Below are positions 11,371 to 23,030 of a stretch of 64,000 bases of DNA, in pieces. The DNA lies in the NCBI GenBank assembly GCA_905250025.1, contig CAJNOJ010000254.1, forward strand, positions 62,001 to 126,000. The letters are read 5' to 3'. Below the pieces are notes generated by a model. It was not told the DNA's origin, searched no databases, and saw only the letters and a list, made by a program, of their open reading frames with translations. The first letter of the stretch is position 1, and every line of letters begins with the position of its first letter. The DNA comes from Adineta ricciae (lineage: Eukaryota > Rotifera > Eurotatoria > Adinetida > Adinetidae). The position numbers were made by a program, and so were the translations under genes.

Positions 11371-11718
11371 TTAAGTGCAAATAAATATTCGTGAAAGAAA
11401 TCCTCGTACGGTTGAAGCCAGTTTTTGAACATCTCTTCCGTTCAGTCGATGTTTATCTTTCGTTGTTGTTTCATGGAATAGACTTGCTAACGAATAGAAT
11501 TGCGAACAACGTTGTAATTCACTGTTATGTCGTTTAGTGAACAACTTTGCATCTTCCATACCTAATAAATCTTCATTAAATTGACTTAGTTTTGCCGCAG
11601 TTTTATTTGCTGGATTACCAATGGCAAATGAAATAATATCCGACTTGGTTTCTGGTGTGTAAGATGACAATGTCGATGCCGATGAAATACTCGGTGTGAA
11701 TACAGATTTTCGTCTCAT
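11371..11718 (-). CDS. Hypothetical 115-aa protein
   Basis: Single open frame with an ATG at 11718. Ser/Thr-rich start, then a charged helix-like stretch (KLSQFNEDLLGMEDAKLF, HNSELQRC) that could be a short coiled coil, and a basic C-terminus. No family recognised and no visible introns. Base composition is more codon-like than the flanks, but the ORF could still be chance. It would be convergent with the carbonic anhydrase. Confidence 0.4.
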   Translation of the reverse strand: MRRKSVFTPSISSASTLSSYTPETKSDIISFAIGNPANKTAAKLSQFNEDLLGMEDAKLFTKRHNSELQRCSQFYSLASLFHETTTKDKHRLNGRDVQKLASTVRGFLSRIFICT

Positions 11719-12161
11719 TGATCAAACTTTTGTGCAAATGGTGATGAATGAATGTACGAAAGACTTGAAATAAATATATCATCGAGTGACATCAGTACTA
11801 AGATAAGAACGAAATAACACAAAAGAGAAATTTTGTCTATGATATAGATGAAAAAAGAAATACATTCACAAAAATATTCTATGCACACATATTTTCACAG
11901 AAAGAAAAACATCCTTAGACAAGAACATGATGTTAAAAGTCGCGCTAAAATACTTGTTCGAATAAACAATGCTTTTCACAAGAATCTCTCGTTATAGTAA
12001 TCTCCTTTCGTAGACTGAACATTTCAATTAATAAGAAACTCTGTACTTTGTCGTAATATCAATTATGACATTTAATCGGATGAAAAGTACGATGTTATGA
12101 TATTTAAATCCTTTGCAAAAGGCGTTTCATTCATTGACTGTTTTTTTTTGTTCTCTGTAAA
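11719..12161. other. Intergenic, possible divergent promoter region
   Basis: 0.44 kb between the minus-strand hypothetical ORF and the plus-strand GNAT gene. No motif singled out. Confidence 0.4.
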
Positions 12162-13010
12162 ATGTACATAAAAAGCAATATTCAAATGACAGCGTTCCTT
12201 CTTACGATATTCTCTATCATTACCATCTCAATTCAACCTATCAATTGTATTTTGCAAAGACTTTCACAGCAGGAGTAAACAAATCGAATTTGCATAAATT
12301 TTCGCGGTTTAATTGTATCTTCTTCTCTTAGATTACCAACGAAACCAATTTCATTCGTAGAAGCATCGACCAATATTCAGTATACGTTTGTGAGTGATCA
12401 CAGAGATTACCGTTTGTATAAATTGATACCTAAAGCGGGTATTAATCAAGCGCAAGTCAATTTTGTTAACCGATATCTTGAACAATATCTTCGCGAATCA
12501 TTCGATGCGCCACAACGGCATTATTTTAATGTTCTTCAACAATGCGGAACAACAATATTGGCGTTTTTCTCAAATAATTCAACTGTCGGCTTGAACAAGA
12601 TCAGTGCACTTCTTCTAGCTCATCGTGAGGCATACCATAATTCGGAATATGTTTGTTTTTTGAGCACTTTGGAAGAGCATCGTCAAAAAGGTCTCGGAAC
12701 AAAGCTTTTGAATGAATTTATTAAAGATTCAATTAGAGCAAATCTTTCTCGTGTTACATTACATGTGAACACAGAAAATGCAAGTGCTTTGGCGTTATAT
12801 TTGAAATGTGGTATGCGTTGCATTCGACACATCGCTGGATATTATTACGGTGATCACACATTTGCTTCACAGGATGCTTTTTTCATGAGTTTACAATTGA
12901 AAAACGTGAAAAATTCCTCAGCAACATGTCAATCAGCAAGTGCAGTGAATATTCCACGTGACGAAGAGACTTCGTACAAACAAAGTTGTCCACAAGCATC
13001 CAGTGGATGA
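12162..13010 (+). CDS. GNAT-family N-acetyltransferase with signal-like N-terminus
   Basis: Exon 1 (12162-12274) encodes a hydrophobic N-terminus (MTAFLLTIFSIITISIQP after a short basic lead); a 57-bp intron leads to exon 2 (12332-13010), 263 aa in total. The GNAT fold shows as ALLLAHRE (beta 4), an acetyl-CoA loop EEHRQKGLGTKLL matching Q/RxxGxG/A, VTLHVNTENASALALYLKCGM, a typical RimI/Naa-like motif B, and a C-terminal YYYGDHTFASQDAFFM. A protein or small-molecule acetyltransferase is likely; the substrate is unknown. The signal-like segment is odd for this family and suggests action in the ER/Golgi lumen or anchoring there, as for NAA60, unless translation starts downstream. Confidence 0.75.
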
Positions 13011-13792
13011 TCTTAATCTAACTGTAAAACTATTCGGATACAATTTTGAATTTAAGTTGTAGATTTCGAAGAATTCACCAATTTGTATGTCTAATATATC
13101 CGAATAAAATAAATAAATCGACAAGTAAATATTGATTTTTTTAAAAACTTAACCAAGATACGTAAATGCATAATTATCTCGATTGTTCCGTTCGTCTGAG
13201 TTTATTTTCATGTCATATTGTTAAGATTTTTTAATAACTGCGTCACAATCTCAAATTAATTAAACAAGCGGGATATGTTATTACATCAAATTGAAACACA
13301 ATTCTCGTATTCCTCAGAGCATGCATATATATACTACGGTAAAATTGTGACGCACCCATCAAAACATGGTTAACATAAGAACTCCGCAATACTTTTTTTT
13401 GTTGCATTTATCTGTTTTGTCTTCTGTATTGAGCATGTACTATTACAAAAATTGTAACCAAGAGTAAACACAGAAAGACCTTGTTCGTAAGACAGAATCA
13501 GTTATTTACACGTAATATGTTGCTCGGAGAATACGAGCAGAAGATCGTCCGCTAATGAGCTTTGATGGAAACGAAGAAAAATCTGAACGTCAATCTTCGT
13601 CAAAAGATTATTAACGTCAAAATTTTCATTAGAGAATAGGATTACTTATGAAATTTAATTCCTCAACCAAGCTTGTATATTTTATTTCAAAGGATATAAA
13701 AGTACACTGAACTTTTATGTATGTTATTCCAATGTTGAGTATGATGTAAAACAATAAAATATGATGTCAACTATTTTATTACACTATTATTA
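13011..13792. other. Intergenic, no gene seen
   Basis: 0.78 kb AT-rich spacer without recognised frames. Confidence 0.5.
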
Positions 13793-14846
13793 ATGTCGAC
13801 AGAAATCTTACAGTTTTCTATACACTATTCTCTTTATTCGAGTTACATTGCAATCATTAGTGGTATGATTGGTAATACTCTCAATATTCTTACCTTTACT
13901 CAGTTAAAACTCTTTCAAAATAATCGATCAGCTTTCTATTTGACAGTTGAATCGATTTCCAATCTTCTCAATCAACTTTTGTTTATTGCGATCAATATTT
14001 TAATAAGCTTATATGGCGATGATGCGACTGAAAAAAGTCTTATTTGGTGTCGATTTCGATATGCAGCAGCTCAAGTATTAGTATTGTTTACATCATACAC
14101 ACTATGTCTTGCTGCTGGCGATCAATTCTTCTCAACAAACTATCAATTAAATCTACGAAATTTATGTACAATTCGGTTAGCTCGATGGCTGTCCGGTATA
14201 TTTGTATGCATCTGGCTTATTCATAGTATTGTATTTACTACATCTTTCAATATTCAGCCTTCGATAGGCTGTACTATATCAGATCCTATTTGGCTTCGAT
14301 ATTCGACTTACTTCTTCTATCCAGTTTTAATCGGCTTATTGCCGATCTGCATTGCGTCATTGTTTAATATTTTAGCATTTCGAAATGTTCGTCGTATAGT
14401 TCGTCGACAACTTCCGATAGCTCGACGGCGATTAGATCAACAGATGACGGCGCTTGTTCTGATACGTGTGGTGATGTTAGCTGTTCTTTTTTCACCGTAT
14501 GCAATTTTTCGTACCTATTCTCTTAATACACCTACTGCGCAAGGTCAATCATTACAATATGCAGTTACACGATTGATTCAAGCGATCGTTTTATCTTTAT
14601 ATTGGCTTAATATTTCGGTCAGTATGTTTCACTTTTCTCATTTGATTAGTATTGAATATTTCGATTTTATTCCAGCTTAGTTGTTTTGTTTTTATGATCT
14701 TATCGCCACGATATCGTCGACAAGTGGTGTTTACTTTGAAAAAAAGATGCTGGCGAAGATTAAAATCTAGATGTCTTATGAAAACTAATCAAGTTACATC
14801 CGAGAACTCAAATCCATCAAACATTTCTAATATCGAACCTGAATAA
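13793..14846 (+). CDS. Rhodopsin-like GPCR, complete
   Basis: Exon 1 (13793-14617) and exon 2 (14676-14846) are separated by a 58-bp intron with a weak donor (gtcagt) and a ttccag acceptor. The 331-aa product has seven hydrophobic helices. TM1 carries SGMIGNTLNI with the class A GN pair; a cysteine before TM3 (WCRFRYAA) can form the disulfide with the cysteine in extracellular loop 2 (SIGCTIS). The DRY motif is replaced by GDQF. The third loop has RRRLDQQM, shared with the partial GPCR at 1-882. TM7 lacks a clear NPxxY and is followed by a basic tail (SPRYRRQ). Orphan receptor; the intron position before the last half helix is the same in both paralogs, which supports recent common origin. 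Confidence 0.85.
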
Positions 14847-15648
14847 GACTGGCGAGAACTAGATTATTGTTTTTTTCTTTCTTGTTTATTGTGAAAGAGA
14901 ACTTGTCAAAGTCGCCTCATCTGCCTTGCAGAGGAATGCAGACGAATAGAAATTATGTTTAGCGGTCACAAGTTGAACATGCAAAGATTTCAAGGCGAGT
15001 TTGCCAGTTGTAAATTAACAAATAGCGCTTCACATTGATACGAGGTTTTTTATCGACAACACAAAGTTCGGTACAGATGCGAAAGTGAAATAGGCAAAGC
15101 AACTTTCGAAGTGGTTTTTCTACCTTTTCTTCATTCGAGTTTATAATGTCAATTGTAAGCTGATTTAGTTGACAAATATTTGAGCTGGAATATGGTGCCT
15201 ACTTATAGTTTATCACTTTTAATAAAACAGTGGTGCCCTCGGCGACATCAGTACTTGCCGAGAATGACTTGGCTCAGTCAGCGAAATCAAACGTTAGAAA
15301 TCATGACAATGTACTTTACTACCATCTCAGACATTCATCGAAGCTGATAGGAAGTACCGTCGAATTAATCTTGAGGATGAATAAGAAGAAGAAGAAGACG
15401 AGAACGCTCTCATCCTCAGCCAACGTTGAAAACAGTAAACACATATGTCAAAGATCGTCTTCATAATATCTTTCTTAGATTTCATTACGTAGAAGAAGAA
15501 AGAAAAAGAAAAAACAGATGTATGTGCATTGTATTTAGCACAATTCATGCTATGAATTAAGTGAGCGAATATTTGCTATTTAAAATATAAAAAAACTTGC
15601 CAAAAACCTAGCAATCTACTACTTCTTAGAAATGTAACGAAGAGATCT
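14847..15648. other. Intergenic, no gene seen
   Basis: 0.8 kb. A Lys/Ser-rich frame at 15230-15466 was examined and not accepted (low complexity, no start context). Confidence 0.45.
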
Positions 15649-16182
15649 CTACCACAATAAGTCTGAATAAGATCCTAGTGTATTTTTTGTCAATTGTGCA
15701 AATATCAAAAATAAAAGAAGTATACGCGAATAACTCATACGCTTGGGCGCCGAATTACAGAGATGACCTCGACAACAGTAGCGAGCAGTGCCGGAGAAAA
15801 TACTTGGCATAGTCATACTCTGGTCATTGTATGCATCTTGACGGCAGTCAGCCGATGCGCCACGTGAGACCATTTGATGGTTCCCAGGACCGGATCGCCA
15901 TACAATTTTCTAATTGAGATAAAACTATGTTCGAAGGTTCTTTATAATCCTATAAACTTGTACTTACGTAGCACCAATCGTCTGCACGAGCAGGAAGACG
16001 TACACCACGTTGAGAATTCAAGCAATTTGGGCAAAAATAGCAATCGGATGTATCAATGGAACTCGGAAGAATTGCGAAGCAGTAAACTTGGATAATCGCA
16101 AAAAAAGAAGATTTAAAAGACTAATTGTATTTCAATTTTACTTACTAAAGAATAAATATGTTAAAGTACTTTTATACATCAT
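15649..16182 (-). CDS. Ly6/uPAR (three-finger) domain protein, small secreted or membrane-anchored
   Basis: Three minus-strand exons: 16146-16182, 15968-16086 and 15649-15909, with 59- and 58-bp introns, join in frame to 138 aa. Exon 1 plus the start of exon 2 form a signal peptide (MMYKSTLTYLFFIYCFAIL). The mature part has the Ly6 cysteine pattern: DCYFCPNC, DDWCYKIVW, VSRGASADC and the diagnostic YCCRGHLCN near the end. After it comes a hydrophobic stretch (ILLLFLIFAQL) that could be a GPI signal or membrane helix, followed by about 14 polar residues, which is longer than usual for a GPI tail. Ly6 proteins act at the cell surface as modulators of receptors or in septate junctions; no specific role can be assigned. 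The exon chain was built by eye; phases agree at all junctions. Confidence 0.75.
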
Positions 16183-16787
16183 TCTTTTTTATGAAAGTGC
16201 GGACGACGTAAGTGAATAGTTCATCTTTGACCAAACAAAAAAAAAGAGAGAAAAAGGTCAATGTTATGTGTACTACAAAATAGTGAACTGACGGGCGATA
16301 TAGTGATAGAATGAATCGTTCCTGTGTCTCTCTGACCGCCTTTACGTCACAATAAGAACTATCGAATTCAAATCAAGCCTTACAAAGAACAACGAACAGT
16401 TCTTTTTTTACCTCACTTCTATACGAAAAAATACTATTTTACCCTCAATGAAGAGAAAAGATATGTTTATATTTTCGAACCTGATTATTATGTTGTATGA
16501 AAGCGAATGAACTTCAGTCAAATATGAAATGCCCTCATCGTAATCTCTATAAAAGAATCAATGAGTTGATTATTCAGTAGGATCACCTATATATTTCACG
16601 TAAAACTCATAATTATATGTATTTTTCAAGTCGAATTTTGTCTCTTCTGCAACATGCCTGCCCTCTATCGATCACGGATTGTCATTTGTTGTTGATTTGA
16701 TCAATATAAATTAGTCGCAGTTCACACATAACTTGCAAATATAATACCAATGTTGCTAATCAATCAATAAGTAAAATTAAAATTGAA
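16183..16787. other. Divergent intergenic region
   Basis: 0.6 kb between the Ly6 gene (minus) and the transporter (plus); probably contains both promoters. No specific element identified. Confidence 0.45.
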
Positions 16788-18456
16788 ATGGTCGAACCAT
16801 CGACAGCATCATCAGGCTTGTGGCGTGCTGTGTTACCAATTTGTATTATATGCATTCTGTATTTAAGCTCATTTTTCCTATTTGTTTGTGCGACAAACTC
16901 GTTAATCTATTCAACCGTATGTCTTCTTCGAGCTAACGCATCATTTTGTGATCAGATCGACCAAAATCAATCATTTCATGCTTTACAAGAATCAATTCAA
17001 AAAGAAAGTTCACAATGGACTCTCTATGGTACTCTATCATTCTCAATCATCGCTTGTATTCTTTCTCCTATTTATGGAAGTTTATCTGATACAAAAAATC
17101 GTAAATTACCCATTGTCTTAACGATCTGTAATGCAGTTGTCACTGGTTTAATCATAATGGTTGCCAGTATTTATCAAGGCACGCAATTATGTTTAATCTT
17201 ATACTTAGTTGCTAACATTGTCAATGGTTTCGGTGGCGGAGCATTGATACTTATTTCGTGAGCGATTAAAATCATCAAAATACAAATCTAATTTCGTTGA
17301 ATTTAGATCGTGTTTTGGTTATGCTACTGATCCCTGTATCGATAAAGACCAACAAGTTCAAACTATTGCATTGATTGAAGCATCATTGAATATTGGCGTT
17401 GTTATTGGTTATTTACTATGCACATTTATTTTTGAAGTACATGCTCGCATTTGGCATATTTTGCTAACGCATGTTCTTCTTCTTATCGTCACACTCATTG
17501 TTAGTCTTGTTTTCCTTCGAACTCGTTCAGTGACTCAAGCCTCAACGATTAACTTGCGACAAAAGCTCATGCGTCCTCTAGTTGATACCCATGACTTGTT
17601 CGTTGGTTTAAAGCAAAACTCTCTGCTCGTGTCATTTCTCATGCTTTTGATCGCACTTTTCTTCTATGATCTCTTTCGTATGGGTTCGTCGTCAATTATT
17701 TATTTGTATTTACATCAAATGTCATTTGATGACGCACATTACGCAGCATATTTTACATTTGAACAGTTAGCAACTTGTTTAGCATTGATCATCTTGGCGG
17801 TAATGAGACGACGATGGAAGATTAATGATCTTTATCTCGCCTGTGTTGGTCTATGTCTTTCTTTGGTTGGACCATTTCTATTTGCGTTCGCAAGACGTAA
17901 CAAAGCAATGATTTTCGGAGGTAAAAATCAATGAGAATTTTGAGGCAACATATACAGTTGCTCATTGTTTCCATTGTAGCAATTCCATCTTCGATGTTTT
18001 CTATTTATTTTTCCGTATGCTTAAGATCTGTTATTGCACGATTAGTGCCTGAACAAGATAAAGGTAAATGATGCGACTAGTTGAAACTTTTCCATGGACG
18101 AATAAATGGTTTTTCAGGCAAAGCCTTTGGGTTTGTTGCATTGATACAGAATCTCGACGTCGTAGTTGGTACAGTTACCTGTGTGGAAATTTATCAGGCT
18201 TCAATTGATTTTTTCCCTGGTCTTGTCTTCGTTTTTGCTGCAATCACAAGAATACTAGCATTGATTCTCATTTTGTAATATACTCGAATGCTTGTTGCGA
18301 TTTATTACTGATTGTTCTTTTTCTCTTTCTAGAATACAAGCTTTTTGTATTACTCGAACACCTCAATTAGCCATAACCGTGCCTGTAGATGAAAGTGAAC
18401 AACCTATTTTAGATACTGAACCGAATGAAACTGATGAACAGTTGATTCATGCATAA
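16788..18456 (+). CDS. Major facilitator superfamily transporter, SLC46-like
   Basis: Five exons (16788-17257, 17307-17920, 17980-18063, 18118-18274, 18333-18456) encode 482 aa with about 12 hydrophobic helices. After TM2 the loop reads GSLSDTKNRKLPI, the MFS motif A in the form seen in the SLC46 (proton-coupled folate transporter / TSCOT) family. A cysteine-containing loop between TM1 and TM2 (RANASFCDQ), a long central loop and a soluble acidic C-terminus also fit. The expected role is proton-coupled uptake of folate-like or other small solutes at the plasma or lysosomal membrane; the substrate is not predictable. SDF4 copy A starts only 69 bp downstream on the same strand, after a splice-acceptor-like site. 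Confidence 0.75.
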
Positions 18457-18506
18457 AAATCTATCTGATTTCAAAAGATCTAACAATAAAATATCTATCA
18501 TTTATT

Positions 18507-18520
18507 CCATTGATTTGTAG
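18507..18520 (+). promoter_or_regulatory. Candidate trans-splice acceptor before SDF4 copy A
   Basis: ccattgatttgtag ends 5 bp before the ATG at 18526 and 64 bp after the SLC46-like stop. No coding exon lies between. Interpretation is inferred. Confidence 0.35.
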
Positions 18521-18525
18521 ATCAG

Positions 18526-20100
18526 ATGTTATCTATACTAATCAAACTTTCACATCTATTTTTAATAATATTTATTGGTATAGGTGCTTTCCCAGTCATC
18601 CAGAACGTAAGTTTTTTCTTGTTTTTCTCTCTCTAAAATGTAATAGAAAGTTTTCACTATGTAGAAAGCCGATGTTCAAAGTATTCCAAAGACTTCTAAA
18701 AAAAATTCAACCATTTCCGAATCTCGAATCGATCAGCCAGCAGCAGTAGCAGAACCTGTACCGCTATTAATACCGAAAATTCAACCTCCAAAAAGTTTCA
18801 ATCTATCGAAAATAGCAAAAGATCTCAAAAGTTTCGGCATCCATAGTCTCAAAGATGATCAACATCTCGAAGGCTTACCTCTCGATCGACATGGCAAAGT
18901 CAATCCTGAGTTTCACCGAGAACTATTCTTAGGCAATCATGAACTATTCGAGTCGAATATTCAACACGATGAGATGAAGCGAAATAAGAAGCTGGAAGAA
19001 ATCTTTCGACTGTGAGTTCATTATTTATGAGATGAGATAAGTTGATGTAGATGTGTTTAGAGCTGATGTTGATCATGATGAGCGTGTGACGCGAGAAGAA
19101 CTGGTGAGTTACCTGTTCAAGAATGTTCAAGATCATCTGAGAGAAGCGAAAGACAAGAACGCTCAATTGTTCATACTGATCGATACGAACAACGACGGTA
19201 AAAGAAGAGTTTGATGTATTCTTAATTCTGTTTGGATTGTAGGAAAAGTGACGTGGCCTGAGTATGCGGCGTTGTATATCAGATTTCACCATATGAATGC
19301 ATCAGATATAAAAGATTTGAATGACATTGATTTCGTTCAAGAATCATTCGATAGTAACTGTACGTCATACATTCCGTATCCATTTATTCATGTATTTACT
19401 TCATTTATTGTTTTAGTGCGTCGTGAACTTCTTAAAATTCGATATCGGTGGACAGAAGCTGATCATGATGTTGACAATGAACTTAACCTTGACGAATTTC
19501 TCGCATTTCGCCATCCAGAAATAGCGGGTCGTTCGTATAAACATATCGTGGATGATATTATGTCGCAGATGGGTTTGTTTTCTTTGCTCATAAACGATAT
19601 CTTCGCTTTCTCACAGTGTCGTATTTTACTCGTGTTTAGATCGTAATGAAGATCAGAAATTGACCATCGATGAATTTGCCTTTTTGCCACGTATGTGAAA
19701 ATATTTTGGACAACTCAACACCCTATTTTCTTCTTTGTCTAGCATCGGGCTTAGAAGATCCTAATAATAAGGAATGGGCTGATATGGATAAGCGTTGGTT
19801 AGAAGAGCAGAAGCGTGAGTTCCATGAATTTGACGAAGACAATGATGGAGTATTAACGAGAGACGAATTACTGGTAAGGATTCAGTTGCTTCTTTCAAAC
19901 TGATGGTCGATTTTTTGTAGAAAGCGTACGATCCATTGAACCGGGGCCATATTGATCGGCAAATAAAGAAACTATTTTCAAAAGTCGATGATTCGCCAGT
20001 CGATAATGCATTATCATTGGATGAAGTTCAAAATCATGCTGATACATTTGCTGATATGAGACTTTTAGACGCAGAAAAAGTGTTACACGAAGAAATGTAA
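18526..20100 (+). CDS. SDF4: SDF4/Cab45-like EF-hand protein, copy A
   Basis: Eight exons (18526-18606, 18665-19011, 19061-19197, 19243-19359, 19417-19572, 19640-19690, 19743-19873, 19921-20100), 399 aa. A signal peptide (LFLIIFIGIGAFPV) is followed by a low-complexity linker, LPLDRHGKVNPEFHRELFLG, and a chain of EF-hand loops: DVDHDERVTREEL, DTNNDGKVTWPEY, DHDVDNELNLDEF, DRNEDQKLTIDEF, DEDNDGVLTRDEL and a degenerate sixth. This order, the KEFHEF-type spacing and the C-terminal HEEM match CREC-family Cab45/SDF4, which ends in HEEF and acts in the Golgi lumen sorting secretory cargo with calcium. Part of the gene (about 18796-19260) is nearly identical to copy B while the flanks are not, indicating gene conversion. 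Confidence 0.85.
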
Positions 20101-20530
20101 TTGAAAACTTTCCCTTTCCTGTTCTGTTTTTCATAATACGCAGTAATTTATTTCGTTGCTCTGTTCACTCGTAATCGAATCACATTGTCGGTGTTTGAAT
20201 AAAATCAATGTTATCTTTATAGCTAACATAGATCGATCTATTCTTGTCTGCCCTAATGCATAACGTGTACTACCTGGCGACGTCTATAGCAAATGAGTCA
20301 GTATTACTTTTGTCCATTCGATCAAAACGGAGTATGCCGAGACAAACTTTCTCGATTCGAACATTATTTGCATTTACTGTAGCGTTACGTTCGTTGTGAA
20401 TATTTATTTTTATCATTCAGCTTGCATAACTTCAAGCATCGTTAACCACTGATCTAAATGAGTATTCAAATTCTAATAGATTGAACTGGAAGTAGACAAA
20501 GCATTGTTACTTTTGACTACAATCAGATCG
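20101..20530. other. Spacer between tandem SDF4 genes
   Basis: 0.43 kb, no gene seen; presumably the copy B promoter. Confidence 0.45.
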
Positions 20531-21990
20531 ATGCTGGTAGGACTCGTATATCTAGCTTGGTTTTCGGGTGTTATCGTAACTACTCTGCCGGTTGATGAGA
20601 AATATATTGTCCGTAACACTAGCAACAACTCGGCACGGAAGAAGATACATTCCGAATACGCCAATTTCTCAGTGGAGTTAGCAAAATTGCAAATACCCAA
20701 AGATTTCAATCTATCGAAAATAGCAAAAGATCTCAAAAGTTTCGGCATCCATAGTCTCAAAGATGATCAACATCTCGAAGGCTTACCCCTCGATCGGCAT
20801 GGCAAAGTCAATCCTGAGTTTCACCGAGAACTATTCTTAGGCAATCATGAACTATTCGAATCGAATATTCAACACGATGAGATGAAGCGAAATAAGAAGC
20901 TTGAAGAAATCTTTCGACTGTGAGTTCATTACTTGTGAGATGAGATGAGATGAGTTGATGTGAATGTGTTTAGAGCTGATGTTGATCATGATGAGCGTGT
21001 GACGCGAGAAGAACTGGTGAGTTACCTGTTCAAGAATGTTCAAGATCATCTGAGAGAAGCGAAAGACAAGAACACTCAATTGTTCGTATTGATCGATACG
21101 AACAACGACGGTAAAAGAAGAGTTTGATGTATTCTTAATTCTGTTTGGATTGTAGGAAAAATGACGTGGCCCGAATATGCAGCATTGTATCTTAAACTCC
21201 ATAATCAAAACGTATCCGTTGACAAATATCTACACGACATGGACATTGCACCACAATCAATAGATCTCGATTGTCAGTAATGATACACAGCAACTGGATC
21301 GATCCTATCGAATGTGTAATACTTTTAGTGCTCGCCGAACTTCTTAAAATTCGTAATCGTTGGATGCGCGTTGGAGATGACCTTAATGTCGATCAATTTC
21401 TCGCATTTCGTCATCCCGAACTAGTCAGTCAAGCATCGACAAGTATCGCTGATAATCTCATAGCGCAGTTAGGTTTGTGTTTCTTCTCAGTCTTATAATT
21501 TAGTTTTTTAATGTGCCTAGATCGTGATAATGATCAGCAATTAACTGAAAAAGAGTTCGTTATTGTTCCATGTACGTAAAAATCGACGCATTTTGTTATA
21601 CTTCTTACACGGTAGCCAATTTATAGCACATGATATAAACGGAGAACGTGGTGAGACGAAATTGGGAACAGTAGATCAGCAATGGATGGCGTCCCAAAAG
21701 CGAGAATTTCTTGAGTTCGACGAGAATCGTGATGGCATTCTCTCCAAGGAAGAATTAGTTGTATGGATATAACTTTAACATTGACAGAATATTCTTGTGG
21801 TTCTTTGTAGAAAGCATATGATCCAATGAATCGTGCTCATATCAATATTCAAGTAAATCGACTATTTGAAAAAGTTGATGATTCACCAGGCGATAATACT
21901 TTGTCATTAAATGAAATTCAAAGTCATGCTCATGTGTTTACTGATATGCGTATTCTTGACACAGATGAAGTTTTACATGACGAAATGTAG
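20531..21990 (+). CDS. SDF4: SDF4/Cab45-like EF-hand protein, copy B
   Basis: Seven exons (20531-20919, 20974-21110, 21156-21272, 21329-21472, 21521-21571, 21627-21760, 21811-21990), 383 aa. The signal peptide (MLVGLVYLAWFSGVIVTTL) and linker are unrelated to those of copy A; copy B also lacks the first intron of A. The central block from FNLSKIAKDLKSFG to DTNNDGK is almost identical to copy A in exons and introns. EF-hand loops then diverge: the fourth (RVGDDLNVDQF) is shortened and has lost most calcium ligands, while DRDNDQQLTEKEF and DENRDGILSKEEL look intact. It ends HDEM. Same inferred role as copy A, with probably different calcium response. Chosen ATG is 20531; the frame is open upstream without another ATG. 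Confidence 0.83.
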
Positions 21991-23030
21991 TATAGAACTT
22001 TTTCGTATGGAATATTTGTTTTTCTAATAAAGAAAACTGAGAAAGAATAAAAGTTGAAAATTAATTTTTGCCTGTCAGTTTGATAAACATAATAATTGAG
22101 TTTATCATTTCTTTCAAATAAGTTTAGTTTTCTCGGGCATCTTTTAAGAATCCAAATTGGTTAAATGAAGTTGAAAATTTCCCCTATTTGCGAAATATTA
22201 TCGTAAATTCGCTGAAATGCATTACTTCTTTACCAACAAAGATTGAAAGTCAGGTGAAAAAGTAAATGACCGATCATTTCTTGACAAACATTTCCAACTA
22301 CTGTTTTTGATAGATGAGGACACAGATCATCACCGAAATCAACAATATCAAAGAATAAGAAAAGCAAATCATTTATTTATGGAAAAAACGTATTTTGGCT
22401 TATCATGATTTGAAGAAATATAATGTGAGTTCATAGGAAATAGACAACATGGGGAATGAACATAGCAATTGATAAAGTGTTTGGCATTCTCAAATAGAAT
22501 TCATGCGATGGTAAGTTTCTTTGATTAAACATTTACCTTATGGTGACCAGATAAACTATCTGGACGAATTTGATGGCCAAGACTCTTTACTACTTGCGTA
22601 TGAGTAGCTGAGATGTTATTCTTAGGGGTTATTCGAAAAGACTACTAAAGAAATCAGTCACACATATAACTTAGAAGCTCATTAGTAATGAACATCCTAC
22701 GAGAACAGATAAATATATTTAGAAAACACTGCGTTGTTCAGACTGACGATCGAGAATTTCCAAGCAATCTATCGAAAAGAGATTTTTAATCGGTGGATTC
22801 GTTGAAAATTCACCCTGTCTTCGCAATTATGTTTATTTTTAGTCCATTAGCTTCAGTTGCACAACCAATGAAGAGATCGAAAAGATCTGGTTCATTCGTT
22901 TGATATTTATACGTAGTCATCTGGAACACTTGTGCATTTTTCGTTGAATAATCTATCAGTAATATACTTTCTTCGTCAATTTTGTTAAAACTTGTTTTTT
23001 TTTGTAGTTGTTATAATTAAATAAAAGAAA
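21991..23030. other. Intergenic, about 1 kb
   Basis: AT-rich; no gene recognised. Confidence 0.45.

Noticed and set aside
15230..15466. Lys/Ser-rich 78-codon ORF
   Set aside because: Low complexity, starts at a non-ATG codon, no splice pattern.
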